DNA of 64,000 nucleotides from Chloroflexi bacterium HGW-Chloroflexi-4 (GCA_002840715.1 PHBW01000002.1:124001-188000); one strand, 5' to 3'. Positions 16,849-26,070 are shown, counted from the first letter of the stretch. The notes: a model not told the origin generated them from the letters alone. Translations and numbers: made by a program.

Positions 16849-17347
16849 TTTATTAGGAAGATAAGTTTATCACCATGTGCTTTTTAAGAGTTATCTTGCC
16901 TTACACAATGGTATAACAATTCCTCTATCAAAAGAATACTTTGAACCATTCAACAGGTCCACGCCTTTCTACTTAGAACAATAATTGGTCATTTAGACCA
17001 AAATCAGATTAAGTTGAAGATTTATAACAAATTAACTTGTATTTTTTTACCAGTGTCATACAATTAACATCCGCTTGATTGACTAACTAGGCAAGGGTGA
17101 TCGACTAGAATAATCATGGTATTCATGCATAAATTAATATTACCTTTGTTCCTTTTTTTGAAATTTAAAGTCACTATAATTAGATAAGTGATAATGCCTG
17201 AATTTGGCATCGCTTAATTTGCTTTAGTTACACCTTTTGATACAAGACATATTAATCCATATCCGAAAGGAGGTGAAAGTAGACTTAATGCTTTCTGTCT
17301 GCACTAGATTTATCTAAACCACCTTATTCATACTTTGGAGGAGAACG
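16849..17347. other. Divergent regulatory gap, AT-rich, 499 bp
   Basis: No gene is credible here. On the plus strand a TATAAT at 17175-17180 is the best -10 for the BMP operon, with only a weak -35. At 17266-17276 there is a near-perfect Shine-Dalgarno stretch AAAGGAGGTGA, about 70 bases before the BMP start. It is followed by a nine-codon frame (ATG 17288, stop 17315-17317) and then ACCACCTT, partly complementary to it. I do not recognise a known riboswitch; the purine class consensus is absent. Confidence 0.5.
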
Positions 17348-18376
17348 ATGTCAAAGAAATTGCTGTTTGTAGTTTCAATTCTTGTTGTGTTAACTTTTGT
17401 ACTCTCTGCATGCGCCACCGCCGCTGAACCTACTGCTGCCCCTGCTGCCGAAGAATCTGGCAAATTAAAAGTTTTTGGCGCCTTTGCCACACCGATTGAA
17501 GAGCCCTGGGATGGAGTCATCCATGCCGCACTTCAAAAAGCTGCTGATGAAGGAACCATTGAATACACTTATCAAGAAGCCATCGGTTACTCAGGTGACA
17601 TGGAACGTGTTCTTCGTGAAGTTTGCGAACAACAGAAACCCGACCTCATCCTCGGCGATGCATTTGGTAATGAAGAAGCTGTTCGTCGTGTTGCAAAAGA
17701 TTTCCCCGAAGTTGCTTTCGCTTTTGGTTCAGGTTCCGGCCCCAGCGAACCCAATGTAGCTGTTTTTGACAACTGGATCCACGAACCTGCCTACCTGATG
17801 GGTATGCTTGCTGGTGGTTTAACTGAATCAAACAAACTCGGTATTGTCGGCGCCATGCCTGTTCCCGAAGTGAACCGCCTGGCCAATGCCTTCATCGCCG
17901 GCGCCAAAGCCCAAAACCCTGATGTAACCGTTATGGTCTCCTTCATCAACAGCTGGTTCGATCCTGCTGCTGCAAAAGAAGCCGCATTGGCTATGATCGA
18001 CAATGGCGCTGATGTGCTCTATGCAGAACGTTTTGGTGTTATTGATGCTGCTGCTGAAAACGGTCTCTTCGCTTTTGGTAACATGAGTGATCAAAACGAA
18101 CTTGCTCCAGAATATGTTGTTTCAAGCGCTGTCTGGAACATGGACCCGACTGTCAACTACCTGATTAAACAAGTTTCTGCAGGCACTTTTACTGCCCAGG
18201 ACCTTAAAGACTTTTCAATGATGGGCAAGGGTGGCGCTTCATTGGCTCCCTTCCATGGCACTGAAAGCAAAATCCCCGCAGAACTTCTTGAAGCTGTCAA
18301 AGCCAAAGAAGCCGAAATTATGAGTGGCATGTTCCGCGTGGATGTATCCGAAGCTCAGCCTGCTGGCTCCAACTAA
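17348..18376 (+). CDS. BMP-family substrate-binding lipoprotein (nucleoside-type ABC importer)
   Basis: Binding protein of 342 residues on the outer face of the membrane. The signal peptide ends in the lipobox LSAC (Cys 21), followed by an Ala/Pro/Thr/Glu-rich linker. The mature part matches the BMP/Med family (FGAFATPIEEPWDGVIHAAL near the start, DLILGDAFG, then NKLGIVGAMPVPEVNRLANAF), relatives of PnrA and the B. subtilis guanosine receptor, which bind purine nucleosides. GGAGGA lies 5 bases before the ATG. It opens an operon with a double ATPase, two permeases and three catabolic genes, so its ligand is probably a nucleoside or nucleobase. Confidence 0.92.
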   Translation: MSKKLLFVVSILVVLTFVLSACATAAEPTAAPAAEESGKLKVFGAFATPIEEPWDGVIHAALQKAADEGTIEYTYQEAIGYSGDMERVLREVCEQQKPDLILGDAFGNEEAVRRVAKDFPEVAFAFGSGSGPSEPNVAVFDNWIHEPAYLMGMLAGGLTESNKLGIVGAMPVPEVNRLANAFIAGAKAQNPDVTVMVSFINSWFDPAAAKEAALAMIDNGADVLYAERFGVIDAAAENGLFAFGNMSDQNELAPEYVVSSAVWNMDPTVNYLIKQVSAGTFTAQDLKDFSMMGKGGASLAPFHGTESKIPAELLEAVKAKEAEIMSGMFRVDVSEAQPAGSN

Positions 18377-18380
18377 AACC

Positions 18381-18502
18381 TTCAGGCCTTTTCATAAGCC
18401 TTTGATATTTCCACTATGAGAAGGCCTGAAAATTGACGAAAAGGGAAGCGAAGTTTTTTTCCAAAAGGGAGAAAACTTCGCTTTCTCGCCCAAATCGTCA
18501 AT
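18381..18502 (+). other. Two intercistronic hairpins after the binding-protein gene
   Basis: Stem 1 pairs 18381-18395 with 18416-18430 (15 bp, one G-U). Stem 2 pairs 18446-18457 with 18472-18483 (12 bp perfect) inside an outer clamp 18432-18439 with 18495-18502. No T-run follows the first; the region sits between the binding-protein gene and the ATPase gene. Such stems often protect the 5' part of the message so that the binding protein is made in excess. Confidence 0.7.
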
Positions 18503-18536
18503 ATGCAAATATCATTCTAGACTTCGAGGTGCACCT

Positions 18537-20024
18537 ATGCACGCTGTTGAAATGAAGGGAATCGTCAAAAGGTTTGCCGATTTGGTGGCAAGCGACCATG
18601 TCGATTTTAATTTGGAAAAAGGTGAGATTCACGCATTATTGGGGGAAAACGGGGCTGGGAAAACAACCCTGATGCGAATTTTGTATGGTTTATATACTGC
18701 TGATGAAGGCCAGATTATTATCAATGAGAAACCGGTCGTGATTCATTCTCCCAAGGATGCAATCAAGAACGGCATAGGCATGGTTACTCAGCATTTTACA
18801 CTTGTTCCCACCCTCACAGTAGCTGAAAATATGGTTTTGGGTGAGACAGCAGGGATTACACTCAATCTGCCGGCTTTGGAAAAGAAAGTAGCCGAAGCCT
18901 CAGAAAAATTTGGCATCCCTGTTAAACCCCAAGCCTTGATAAAGCATTTATCCGTTGGTGAACGCCAGCGTGTTGAAATCCTTAAAGCACTTTATCATGA
19001 TGCAAATGTATTGATTTTGGATGAGCCGACAGCTGTTCTGGTTCCTCAAGAAGTGGATATGCTCTTCGAGGCATTGACCCGGCTTCAGAAATCAGGATTA
19101 TCGGTCATCTTCATCAGCCACCATTTGAACGAAGTAATGCAAATATGCCAAAAGGTGACTGTGCTGCGTGATGGAAAATTAGCCGGTACAGTTAACGTTG
19201 CCGATACCAACCTGAAGGAATTAGCCAACATGATGGTTGGCCGTGAAAACTTTGGCGTAAAACGTCAGGGGCAACGTGAACGGGGTAACCTTGAACTGAA
19301 GATCGAAAATATATGCGCTTCAGATAAAAAAGGTCTGCCAGCATTAAAAGACGTTTCTCTTGATGTGCATCAAGGTGAGATTCTTGGCCTGGCTGGAGTA
19401 TCTGGCAACGGCCAGACTGAACTTTCCGCAGTCCTCTGTGGTATGCACAAAATCACCAGCGGAAAAATTTTTGCGGGCGATGTCGATCTGTCTCATGCAA
19501 CCACAAGTGATGTATGTGCTGCCGGGGTTGGACGCATCCCTGAAGATCGCCACGCCAACATGGTCGGTGAACTTTCTGTGGCTGAAAACTTAATCCTTGA
19601 TCAAATGAACAATTTTGTGAAAAATGGCATCATGGATTATGCCAAAATTCAGAAAAATGCCGAAGAATTGATCAAGTCATTCAATATCAAAGCCAGCGCC
19701 GGTGATCGCGTGCGCACACTTTCTGGCGGCAACATGCAAAAAGTGATGCTGGCCCGAACGCTCAGTCAGAATCCGCGCATCGTGATTGCCAGTCAACCCA
19801 CCCGCGGTTTGGATGTTGGCGCGACGGACTATGTGCGAACGGTGTTGTTGGAGCAAAGAGATCGCGGTGCCGCCGTTTTACTTCTTTCAGAAGATTTGGA
19901 AGAGATCATGGCGCTCTCCGATCGCATTGCAGTCATTTATGGTGGCAGAATCATGGGTATTTTGCCTGCGCATGAAGCCACAGCAGAAAAACTCGGTCTG
20001 ATGATGGCCGGTTCGGCTGCTTGA
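18537..20024 (+). CDS. Double-ATPase subunit of BMP-type nucleoside importer
   Basis: ABC ATPase of 495 residues with two nucleotide-binding domains in one chain, as in sugar and nucleoside importers of the RbsA/YufO (NupO) type. Domain 1 has Walker A GENGAGKTT (about 37-45), signature LSVGERQR and Walker B VLILDEPTAVL. Domain 2 has a changed Walker A (GVSGNGQTE), signature LSGGNMQK and a Walker B IVIASQPTRGLD with Gln in place of the acidic residue, the usual degeneracy of the second half. AGGTGC precedes the ATG. It energises the two permeases that follow. Confidence 0.94.
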   Translation: MHAVEMKGIVKRFADLVASDHVDFNLEKGEIHALLGENGAGKTTLMRILYGLYTADEGQIIINEKPVVIHSPKDAIKNGIGMVTQHFTLVPTLTVAENMVLGETAGITLNLPALEKKVAEASEKFGIPVKPQALIKHLSVGERQRVEILKALYHDANVLILDEPTAVLVPQEVDMLFEALTRLQKSGLSVIFISHHLNEVMQICQKVTVLRDGKLAGTVNVADTNLKELANMMVGRENFGVKRQGQRERGNLELKIENICASDKKGLPALKDVSLDVHQGEILGLAGVSGNGQTELSAVLCGMHKITSGKIFAGDVDLSHATTSDVCAAGVGRIPEDRHANMVGELSVAENLILDQMNNFVKNGIMDYAKIQKNAEELIKSFNIKASAGDRVRTLSGGNMQKVMLARTLSQNPRIVIASQPTRGLDVGATDYVRTVLLEQRDRGAAVLLLSEDLEEIMALSDRIAVIYGGRIMGILPAHEATAEKLGLMMAGSAA

Positions 20025-20043
20025 GACAGGAAAGGACGACACA

Positions 20044-21099
20044 ATGAAGAAATTTACTATCGAACGTGCTCCTGCTCCTGTTTGGATGCGGACACTTTTA
20101 CCCATTATCGCCATTCCGGTAACTTTTCTGATCACCTCCATCATAATTCTTTTGGATGGAGCAAATCCATTCACAGCTTACTACAACTTTTTAATTGCAC
20201 CTTTGGCTAGTAAATCCAGCGCAATTGAAGTATTGGTGAAATCCACTCCGTTACTGCTCACTGGCGCTGCAGTCGCCTTTGCCTTCAAAGGAGGCTATTG
20301 GAATATCGGCGCTGAAGGTCAGCTTTATGCTGGTGCTATTTCTGCAGCCTTTGTTGGCACCATCCTGGTGGATGTGCCGCCAATTATCGGCATTCCTGCC
20401 ATGATCATCGGTGGTTTTGTCGGCGGGTTGATCTGGGCGCTCCCCTCAGCCATCCTGAAAGTTAAACTGGGTGTTGATGAGGTTGTTACCACCCTGTTGA
20501 TGAATTCCATCGTACTGAATGTGACAAGTTTTCTGTTAAACGGCCCCTGGCGCAACCCTGTTTCGATGTGGCCGCAATCTCCAGAAATCCAACCAGGCAC
20601 CATGTTTCCACAGCTTTTGCCACGCACCAGACTTCATTTCGGCATCATCCTGGCCGTACTTGTGATTTTGATTACCTGGTTCGTGATCAATCGAACATCT
20701 TTTGGTTTGAAAATGCGGGCGATCGGCTTGAGCAAAGAAGGTGCAAGATTTGCAGGCATCAAAGTCAATAAGACCATGTTGACCGTCGCCCTGATCAGCG
20801 GTGGTATCGCAGGTCTGGCAGGTGCCGGCGAAGTGGCCGGTATTCACTTCCACCTGATCGACGCCATCTCTGACGGGCTTGGATACAGCGGCATCATCAT
20901 TGCCACGTTGGGCGGCTTGAATCCCTTCGGTGTGGGTTTGGCTGCTCTATTCATCGGCCTGATCGATACTGGTGCTCAAACCGTTTCTCGTGTCATGGGT
21001 GTGCCCGTTTATTTGGGTGATGTCGTTCAATCCACACTGCTGCTCGTCACCCTGTCCCTCTTTGTCCTGCAAAATTACCGCATCCGGAGGGTAAAATAA
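20044..21099 (+). CDS. Nucleoside ABC importer permease 1
   Basis: Membrane protein of 351 residues of the BPD_transp_2 family (YufP/NupP type). About nine hydrophobic helices are visible, beginning near residue 16. The conserved block GGYWNIGAEGQLYAGA (around 83-98) and the EAA-like segment FGLKMRAIGLSKEGARFAGI (about 220-239) contact the ATPase. AAAGGA precedes the ATG, 19 bases after the ATPase stop. It forms a heterodimeric channel with the next gene, whose start overlaps its stop by one base (TAATG). Confidence 0.93.
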   Translation: MKKFTIERAPAPVWMRTLLPIIAIPVTFLITSIIILLDGANPFTAYYNFLIAPLASKSSAIEVLVKSTPLLLTGAAVAFAFKGGYWNIGAEGQLYAGAISAAFVGTILVDVPPIIGIPAMIIGGFVGGLIWALPSAILKVKLGVDEVVTTLLMNSIVLNVTSFLLNGPWRNPVSMWPQSPEIQPGTMFPQLLPRTRLHFGIILAVLVILITWFVINRTSFGLKMRAIGLSKEGARFAGIKVNKTMLTVALISGGIAGLAGAGEVAGIHFHLIDAISDGLGYSGIIIATLGGLNPFGVGLAALFIGLIDTGAQTVSRVMGVPVYLGDVVQSTLLLVTLSLFVLQNYRIRRVK

Positions 21100-22016
21100 T
21101 GGATTCTGTTCTCTTTATCGTAGGCTTGATCGCAGCCATGCTGCGTGTTGCCACCCCACTTATCTACGGCACCCTGGGTGAATTATTTTCAGAACGTGCA
21201 GGTGTGCTGAACCTGGGTATCGAAGGAACCATGTTCCTGGGTGCGTTTACAGGATTTGCTGTTGCCGCAACCACCGGATCACTTTGGCTGGGACTGCTTG
21301 GCGCGATCCTTGCAGGCATTCTGGCAGGTTTATTGATGTCACTTCTATCAGTACGCTTGGGCGTGAACCAACACGTTGCAGGTTTGGGAATCACACTGCT
21401 GGCAACCGGCATCTCGCTCTTTGCATTCAGAGTCATCTTTGGCGAATCAAAAGTTCCTCCGTCCATAGAGTCCTTTCCCATGCTTCAGATACTGCCTGAT
21501 ACCAATCCCCTGGCGCCGATCACAAATCAATATTTGTTGACCTTTATCGGTATCGCCTTAATCCCCCTGGTATGGTGGATTATCAGCAAAACCCGTTTTG
21601 GTTTACAAATTCGGGCCGTGGGCGAAAACCCCGAGGCTGCGGATGCTGCCGGTCTAAATGTATATGCCATCCGCACGCGGGCACTGGCCATTGGTGGTGC
21701 CTTGATGGCCGTTGGCGGTGCCTTTTTAACACTTGCTCAACTTGGCTCGTTCACCTTTGGCATTGTTGCCGGCCGCGGTTGGGTTTGTATCGCTCTGATC
21801 ATCTTTGCCAACTGGCATGCAGTCAATGTACTGTGGGGAGCTTTGATCTTTGGCGGTGTGCAGGCCTTGCAGTTGCGCCTGCAAACCCAGGGGATCAAAC
21901 TACCCTATGAGCTATTCTTATCGTTACCCTATGTGGTCACAATTATTGCGCTGACCATTGCAGGCAGAAATGCATCCGCTCCTTCTGCCTTGCTCAAAGC
22001 CTATCGCCGCGAATAA
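21099..22016 (+). CDS. Nucleoside ABC importer permease 2
   Basis: Second permease, 305 residues, YufQ/NupQ type. The family block GELFSERAGVLNLGIEGTMFLGA (about 27-49) and the coupling segment FGLQIRAVGENPEAADAAGLN (about 167-187) are clear. Eight or nine helices are visible. Its start codon shares a base with the stop of permease 1, so expression is coupled. It completes a BMP-type importer (binding protein, double ATPase, two permeases). Confidence 0.93.
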   Translation: MDSVLFIVGLIAAMLRVATPLIYGTLGELFSERAGVLNLGIEGTMFLGAFTGFAVAATTGSLWLGLLGAILAGILAGLLMSLLSVRLGVNQHVAGLGITLLATGISLFAFRVIFGESKVPPSIESFPMLQILPDTNPLAPITNQYLLTFIGIALIPLVWWIISKTRFGLQIRAVGENPEAADAAGLNVYAIRTRALAIGGALMAVGGAFLTLAQLGSFTFGIVAGRGWVCIALIIFANWHAVNVLWGALIFGGVQALQLRLQTQGIKLPYELFLSLPYVVTIIALTIAGRNASAPSALLKAYRRE

Positions 22017-22034
22017 GCGGCAGGAGATAAGATT

Positions 22035-24359
22035 ATGAAATACAAATATGTAGGTCAACCTTATAACCGACCAGATGCAATCAGCAAGGTCACTGGTAAG
22101 GCAGTTTATCTGGATGATGTTCGTCTCCCGGATATGCTGCACACCGCAGTTTTACGCCCGCAATATGCTCACGCCCTGATCCTCAGCGTTGATACTAGCG
22201 TAGCTGAAAAATGCCCGGGTGTAGTCAAAGTGGTTACAGGCAAAGACTGCAAGTTCCGCTACGGCGACAACATCAAAGATTTACAACCCATGGCGGTCAC
22301 CAAAGTGCGTTACATTGGCGACCCGGTGGCGGCTGTCATCGCTGACACTGCTGCCCATGCCCGCGCTGCCCTGGATAAGATCAAAGTGGAATATAAGCCG
22401 CTGCCTGTCTATACCGATGCACGCGATGCCATGGCCAACGATGCTGCCCTGATCCATGAAGACATGGATGATTACTGGCGTCTGCCCACCCTCAAACAAG
22501 CCTCCGGCACCAATATTGCCAACACCTATCACCTGGTCAAAGGCCGCGGCGAAGAAGGTTTTGACGAAGCAGACGTGATCATCGAGCAAGAGTTCAACTA
22601 TCCTCTAGGTTCCTGCGCTGCCATTGAACCCCACGGCACCATCGTTTGGTTCAAGGAGGACCGCACCATTGAAGTCTGGTCAACTACAATTTGCCCGTTC
22701 ATCATCCGCGAAGACCTGGCACATTCATATGATGTGCCCGTCAGCGATGTGCGCGTTCATACCCCAGACCTGGGCGGCTGTTTCGGCTACAAATCTGATG
22801 TCACAACCGAACAAACCATTGCCTGGATCGCCAGCTTTGTTCCTGGACGCCCGGTCAAATGGGTCGGCACCCGTGAAGAAGACTTCACCAGCACCCTGTT
22901 GGCTCACGGCATTCGCACCAAAATGAAGATGGGCGCCAAGAAAGACGGCACCCTGGTGGCCATTAAGAGCACCATTTATCACACCGGCGGCGCCTATGCT
23001 GACACAGCCGTCAACGTGACCATCGCTTCAACCCATAACTCAACCGGTCCTTATGAATATAAGCACTGCGACCTCACCGGTTACACCGTTTATACCAACA
23101 CCCCGGCAGTCGGCGCCTACCGCGGCTACGGACACCAGGAAAGCCAGATTGCTTCGGAACGCATGATGGACCTCATGGCCCGCAAGTTGGGCATGAATCC
23201 GCTTGAATTCCGCAAGAAGAACTTCCTGTCTGAGGGCAAGGTCAATGCTGTCGGTGAAACCATGTGGAAGCACAATGGCGATCTGCTCGAATGTGCAAAC
23301 CGGGTTGAAAAAATGGTCTTCGGCAAGCCCAAACCAGCTGAAGATGAACAATATGTTTACGGCCGCGCCATGGTGACTGTGATGAAATCCCCCAAGGGGG
23401 CACCATTCTCCACCAAGGGCTGCTACATGAAGATGAACATCGATGGCTCCGTCAACATTAATATGGGCGGTGCTGAAGTGGGTCAGGGTCTGCGCACAGT
23501 GATCAAACAGGTGGCAGCCGAAGCCCTTATGATTCCACCTGAACAAATCAGAATTTACACTGAAATTGACACCCAGTATTCACCCTACGAGTGGCAAACC
23601 ATTGGTTCGATGTTCACCACCCAGGGAGGACGCGCCATCATCCGCGCCGCGGAAAAACTGATTGCACAATTGAAGAATACCGCCGCCCAGGTTTTGAAGA
23701 CTGACCTCGATTATCTAGAATATGACGGCGAATTCGTTTATTTGCGCAACGATCCGACCATCCGTGTGGCAGTGCCTGATCTCGCCCGTGGATACATTAC
23801 CAGTGATGGCATCACGATCGGCGAACTTGCCCAATCCGTTTCAGATGCCCGCCTGCCCCGTTACTCCAACCCGGATAAAAACGGACAGGGCTCCATCGGC
23901 GTTACCTATACCATGGGCGCTCAGGGCGTGGATCTCAAGATTGAAAAGAAATCCGGCAAGGTTATCATCGACCACTACTACTCGGTGTTTGATGTCGGCC
24001 AGGTGATCAATCCTCTGCAAATCCGTGGGTCGGTGTTGGGCGGTGTAATGATGTCCATCGGCGCTGCCTTGACTGAAGAAGTTGTGTTTGACAAGGAAGG
24101 TCGCATCACCAATCCTCACCTGTTCAAATATCACATTCCCACCTACAAAGAAGCCCCAGTACAGACAATTGAGTTTGTAGAAACTCCAGATCCCATCGGT
24201 CCATTTGGCGCACGCGGTATTGGCGAACACTCTGTCATCGGAGCTGCTCCCGCCATTCTCAACGCCATTTATGACGCCATCGGCGTGGATCTGTTCGAGA
24301 TTCCTGTAACACCAGACAAGGTGAAAGCTGCCCTTGAAGCACGAAAGGAGTTGAAATAA
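22035..24359 (+). CDS. Xanthine dehydrogenase-family molybdopterin-binding subunit
   Basis: Catalytic large subunit of a molybdenum hydroxylase, 774 residues, the usual length for a separate XdhA/CoxL-type chain. The aldehyde-oxidase a/b hammerhead domain lies at about 12-125, then the Mo-cofactor domains. Visible family motifs are GGCFGYK, GAYRGYGHQ, MGGAEVGQGLRT and GARGIGE near the C-terminus, whose last Glu matches the essential base of xanthine oxidase-type enzymes. There is no VAYRCSFR or CoxL-type loop. Expected reaction: hydroxylation of a purine or another N-heterocycle or aldehyde using water. GGAGA lies before the ATG, and the stop overlaps the next start (TAATG). No FAD subunit is found nearby. 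The substrate is inferred from the nucleoside importer upstream. Confidence 0.9.
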   Translation: MKYKYVGQPYNRPDAISKVTGKAVYLDDVRLPDMLHTAVLRPQYAHALILSVDTSVAEKCPGVVKVVTGKDCKFRYGDNIKDLQPMAVTKVRYIGDPVAAVIADTAAHARAALDKIKVEYKPLPVYTDARDAMANDAALIHEDMDDYWRLPTLKQASGTNIANTYHLVKGRGEEGFDEADVIIEQEFNYPLGSCAAIEPHGTIVWFKEDRTIEVWSTTICPFIIREDLAHSYDVPVSDVRVHTPDLGGCFGYKSDVTTEQTIAWIASFVPGRPVKWVGTREEDFTSTLLAHGIRTKMKMGAKKDGTLVAIKSTIYHTGGAYADTAVNVTIASTHNSTGPYEYKHCDLTGYTVYTNTPAVGAYRGYGHQESQIASERMMDLMARKLGMNPLEFRKKNFLSEGKVNAVGETMWKHNGDLLECANRVEKMVFGKPKPAEDEQYVYGRAMVTVMKSPKGAPFSTKGCYMKMNIDGSVNINMGGAEVGQGLRTVIKQVAAEALMIPPEQIRIYTEIDTQYSPYEWQTIGSMFTTQGGRAIIRAAEKLIAQLKNTAAQVLKTDLDYLEYDGEFVYLRNDPTIRVAVPDLARGYITSDGITIGELAQSVSDARLPRYSNPDKNGQGSIGVTYTMGAQGVDLKIEKKSGKVIIDHYYSVFDVGQVINPLQIRGSVLGGVMMSIGAALTEEVVFDKEGRITNPHLFKYHIPTYKEAPVQTIEFVETPDPIGPFGARGIGEHSVIGAAPAILNAIYDAIGVDLFEIPVTPDKVKAALEARKELK

Positions 24360-24838
24360 TGGCTGAAAGAATGACCCTTACCATCAACGGCAAAGAACAG
24401 ACCGTTGATTATGAACCAGAAATGATGCTGCTCGATGTACTGCGTGAAGTACTTAACCTCACCGGCACCAAACACGGCTGCGATAACTCCACCTGCGGCA
24501 CATGCACCGTGGTCATGGATGGCAAAGCCACGAAAAGCTGCAACACACCAGCCGCCAAAGCAGCCGGCACCTCCATAGTGACCGTTGAAGGACTTGCCAA
24601 AGGTATGGAACTGCATCCCATCCAAAAAGCCATCTCAGAGTCTGGCGCAGTGCAGTGCGGTTTTTGCACCCCCGGCATCGTGATGGAACTTTATGGCTTG
24701 CTCGAAACCAACCCTGACGCCAGTGAAGTTGAAATGACGAATGCACTCAATAAGCATCTTTGCCGCTGCACCGGATATGAACCCATCCGTGACGGCGCAT
24801 TGATTGCTCAAAAAATGATCAAAGAAACACGCAAGTAA
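24359..24838 (+). CDS. 2Fe-2S subunit of the molybdenum hydroxylase
   Basis: Electron-transfer subunit of 159 residues. The N-terminal plant-type ferredoxin cluster has Cys in GCDNSTCGTCTV and a fourth Cys in KSC. The C-terminal four-helix domain has CGFCTPG and LCRCTGYEPI, giving the second cluster. These are the standard CxxxxCGxC...C and CGxC...CRC patterns. It starts in the stop codon of the large subunit with AAAGGAG 9 bases before, so the two are made together. It passes electrons from molybdenum to an acceptor that would normally be an FAD subunit, which is missing here. Confidence 0.95.
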   Translation: MAERMTLTINGKEQTVDYEPEMMLLDVLREVLNLTGTKHGCDNSTCGTCTVVMDGKATKSCNTPAAKAAGTSIVTVEGLAKGMELHPIQKAISESGAVQCGFCTPGIVMELYGLLETNPDASEVEMTNALNKHLCRCTGYEPIRDGALIAQKMIKETRK

Positions 24839-24861
24839 AAATTATCTTTCTGGAGAATAAA

Positions 24862-26070
24862 ATGGCTTACGATATTTTGATCAAGAATGCAAAAACCCGC
24901 GAAACCGGCAGCAATTTAATGCAGATTGCCATTGAAAAAGGCAAGATTGTAAAAATTGCAGAAGAAATCTCCGGCGAAGCCAAACAAACCATCGATGCAA
25001 ACAGCAATCTCGTAACCGGTTCCTTCATTAACGGACATTTACATCTCGACAAGGTCTATACTCTCGCCATGATGGATGATGAAGCCATCAGTGCTTACAC
25101 CGACGGCGGTATGGGCGGCGCAATGACAGCCATTGAACTGGCTTCCAATGTCAAGAAAAAATATGACGAAAAATGGATCATCCAGAACGTGCGTAAAGCG
25201 CTTGATCTGGCTGTACGCTATGGCAACACTCACATTCGTGCATTCGCAGATACAGATACCACCGGCAAGCTGGAGGGCGTCAAAGCCCTGATCAAAGCCC
25301 GTGAAGAGTATAAAGGCCGTGTTGAAGTGCAGGTGGTTGCCTTCCCGCAGGATGGCGTCGTCCGTGACCCCGGTGCTGAAGGATACGTGGAAGAAGCCCT
25401 AAAGTTGGGCGCTGATGTCGTTGGCGGCATCCCCTGGATTGAGTATACCGATGCAGATTCACAAGAACACATCGATCTGATGTTCAAACTGGCCAAGAAA
25501 TATAATAAAGACGTCTCGATGCTGATCGATGACGCCGGCGACTCAACCCTGCGCACGCTTGAAATGCTGGCCGTCACCACCCTTCGCGAAGGCTGGCAGG
25601 GACGTGTGACCGTGCAGCACGCACGCGCCATGGCCCTCTACCCGGAACCTTACTACCGTAAGATTGAAGCTCTGCTGAAGAAGGGTCAAATCGGCCTCGT
25701 CTCTGACCCTCAGACCGGACCGCTGTATGCCCGAGTGAAATCACTCTACAACGCCGGCGTCAGTGTTGCCCTCGGCCAGGATGATATTGCGGATGCCTAC
25801 TATCCCTTTGGGCGTAACAACATGCAGGAAGTCGCTTTCCTGGCAGCCCACTTGATGAACATGGTCAGCCGCCCCGAGATGGAAGTGCTCTTTGACCTGA
25901 TCACCACCAACGCCGCCAAGGCGCTTGGCATCAAGAATTACGGCGTCAAAGAAGGCTGCAATGCCGATCTGGTAATTTTGGATGCCGGCAATGTCTGGGA
26001 AGCCCTCTGGTCACACGACTATCCGCTGTACGTGATCAAAGACGGCGTGGATATCACCGTTCGCAAGTAG
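24862..26070 (+). CDS. Cytosine-deaminase-like amidohydrolase with altered HxDE motif
   Basis: Metal-dependent hydrolase of 402 residues, last gene of the operon. The amidohydrolase fold is clear: metal HxH in NGHLHLDK (His 59, His 61), a His in VQHARAM (253) and Asp in GQDDIADAYYPFGRNNMQE (308 or 309), the last stretch being very like E. coli CodA. From memory of CodA, the segment HCDEIDD, which gives a metal His and the catalytic Glu, aligns with LIDDAGD here (221-227), so the His is Leu and the Glu is Asp. It may therefore not be an ordinary deaminase. GGAGA precedes the ATG. Context suggests a nucleobase or ring-opened purine as substrate. Confidence 0.82.
   Translation: MAYDILIKNAKTRETGSNLMQIAIEKGKIVKIAEEISGEAKQTIDANSNLVTGSFINGHLHLDKVYTLAMMDDEAISAYTDGGMGGAMTAIELASNVKKKYDEKWIIQNVRKALDLAVRYGNTHIRAFADTDTTGKLEGVKALIKAREEYKGRVEVQVVAFPQDGVVRDPGAEGYVEEALKLGADVVGGIPWIEYTDADSQEHIDLMFKLAKKYNKDVSMLIDDAGDSTLRTLEMLAVTTLREGWQGRVTVQHARAMALYPEPYYRKIEALLKKGQIGLVSDPQTGPLYARVKSLYNAGVSVALGQDDIADAYYPFGRNNMQEVAFLAAHLMNMVSRPEMEVLFDLITTNAAKALGIKNYGVKEGCNADLVILDAGNVWEALWSHDYPLYVIKDGVDITVRK

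Noticed and set aside
17221-17345. Purine riboswitch before the BMP operon
   Set aside because: Attractive given the operon, but the conserved purine-aptamer loops are not there. Only a strong Shine-Dalgarno-like segment is seen.
16849-17347. tRNA or small RNA gene in the long divergent gap
   Set aside because: No cloverleaf or TTCGA-type T-loop could be found by eye on either strand.
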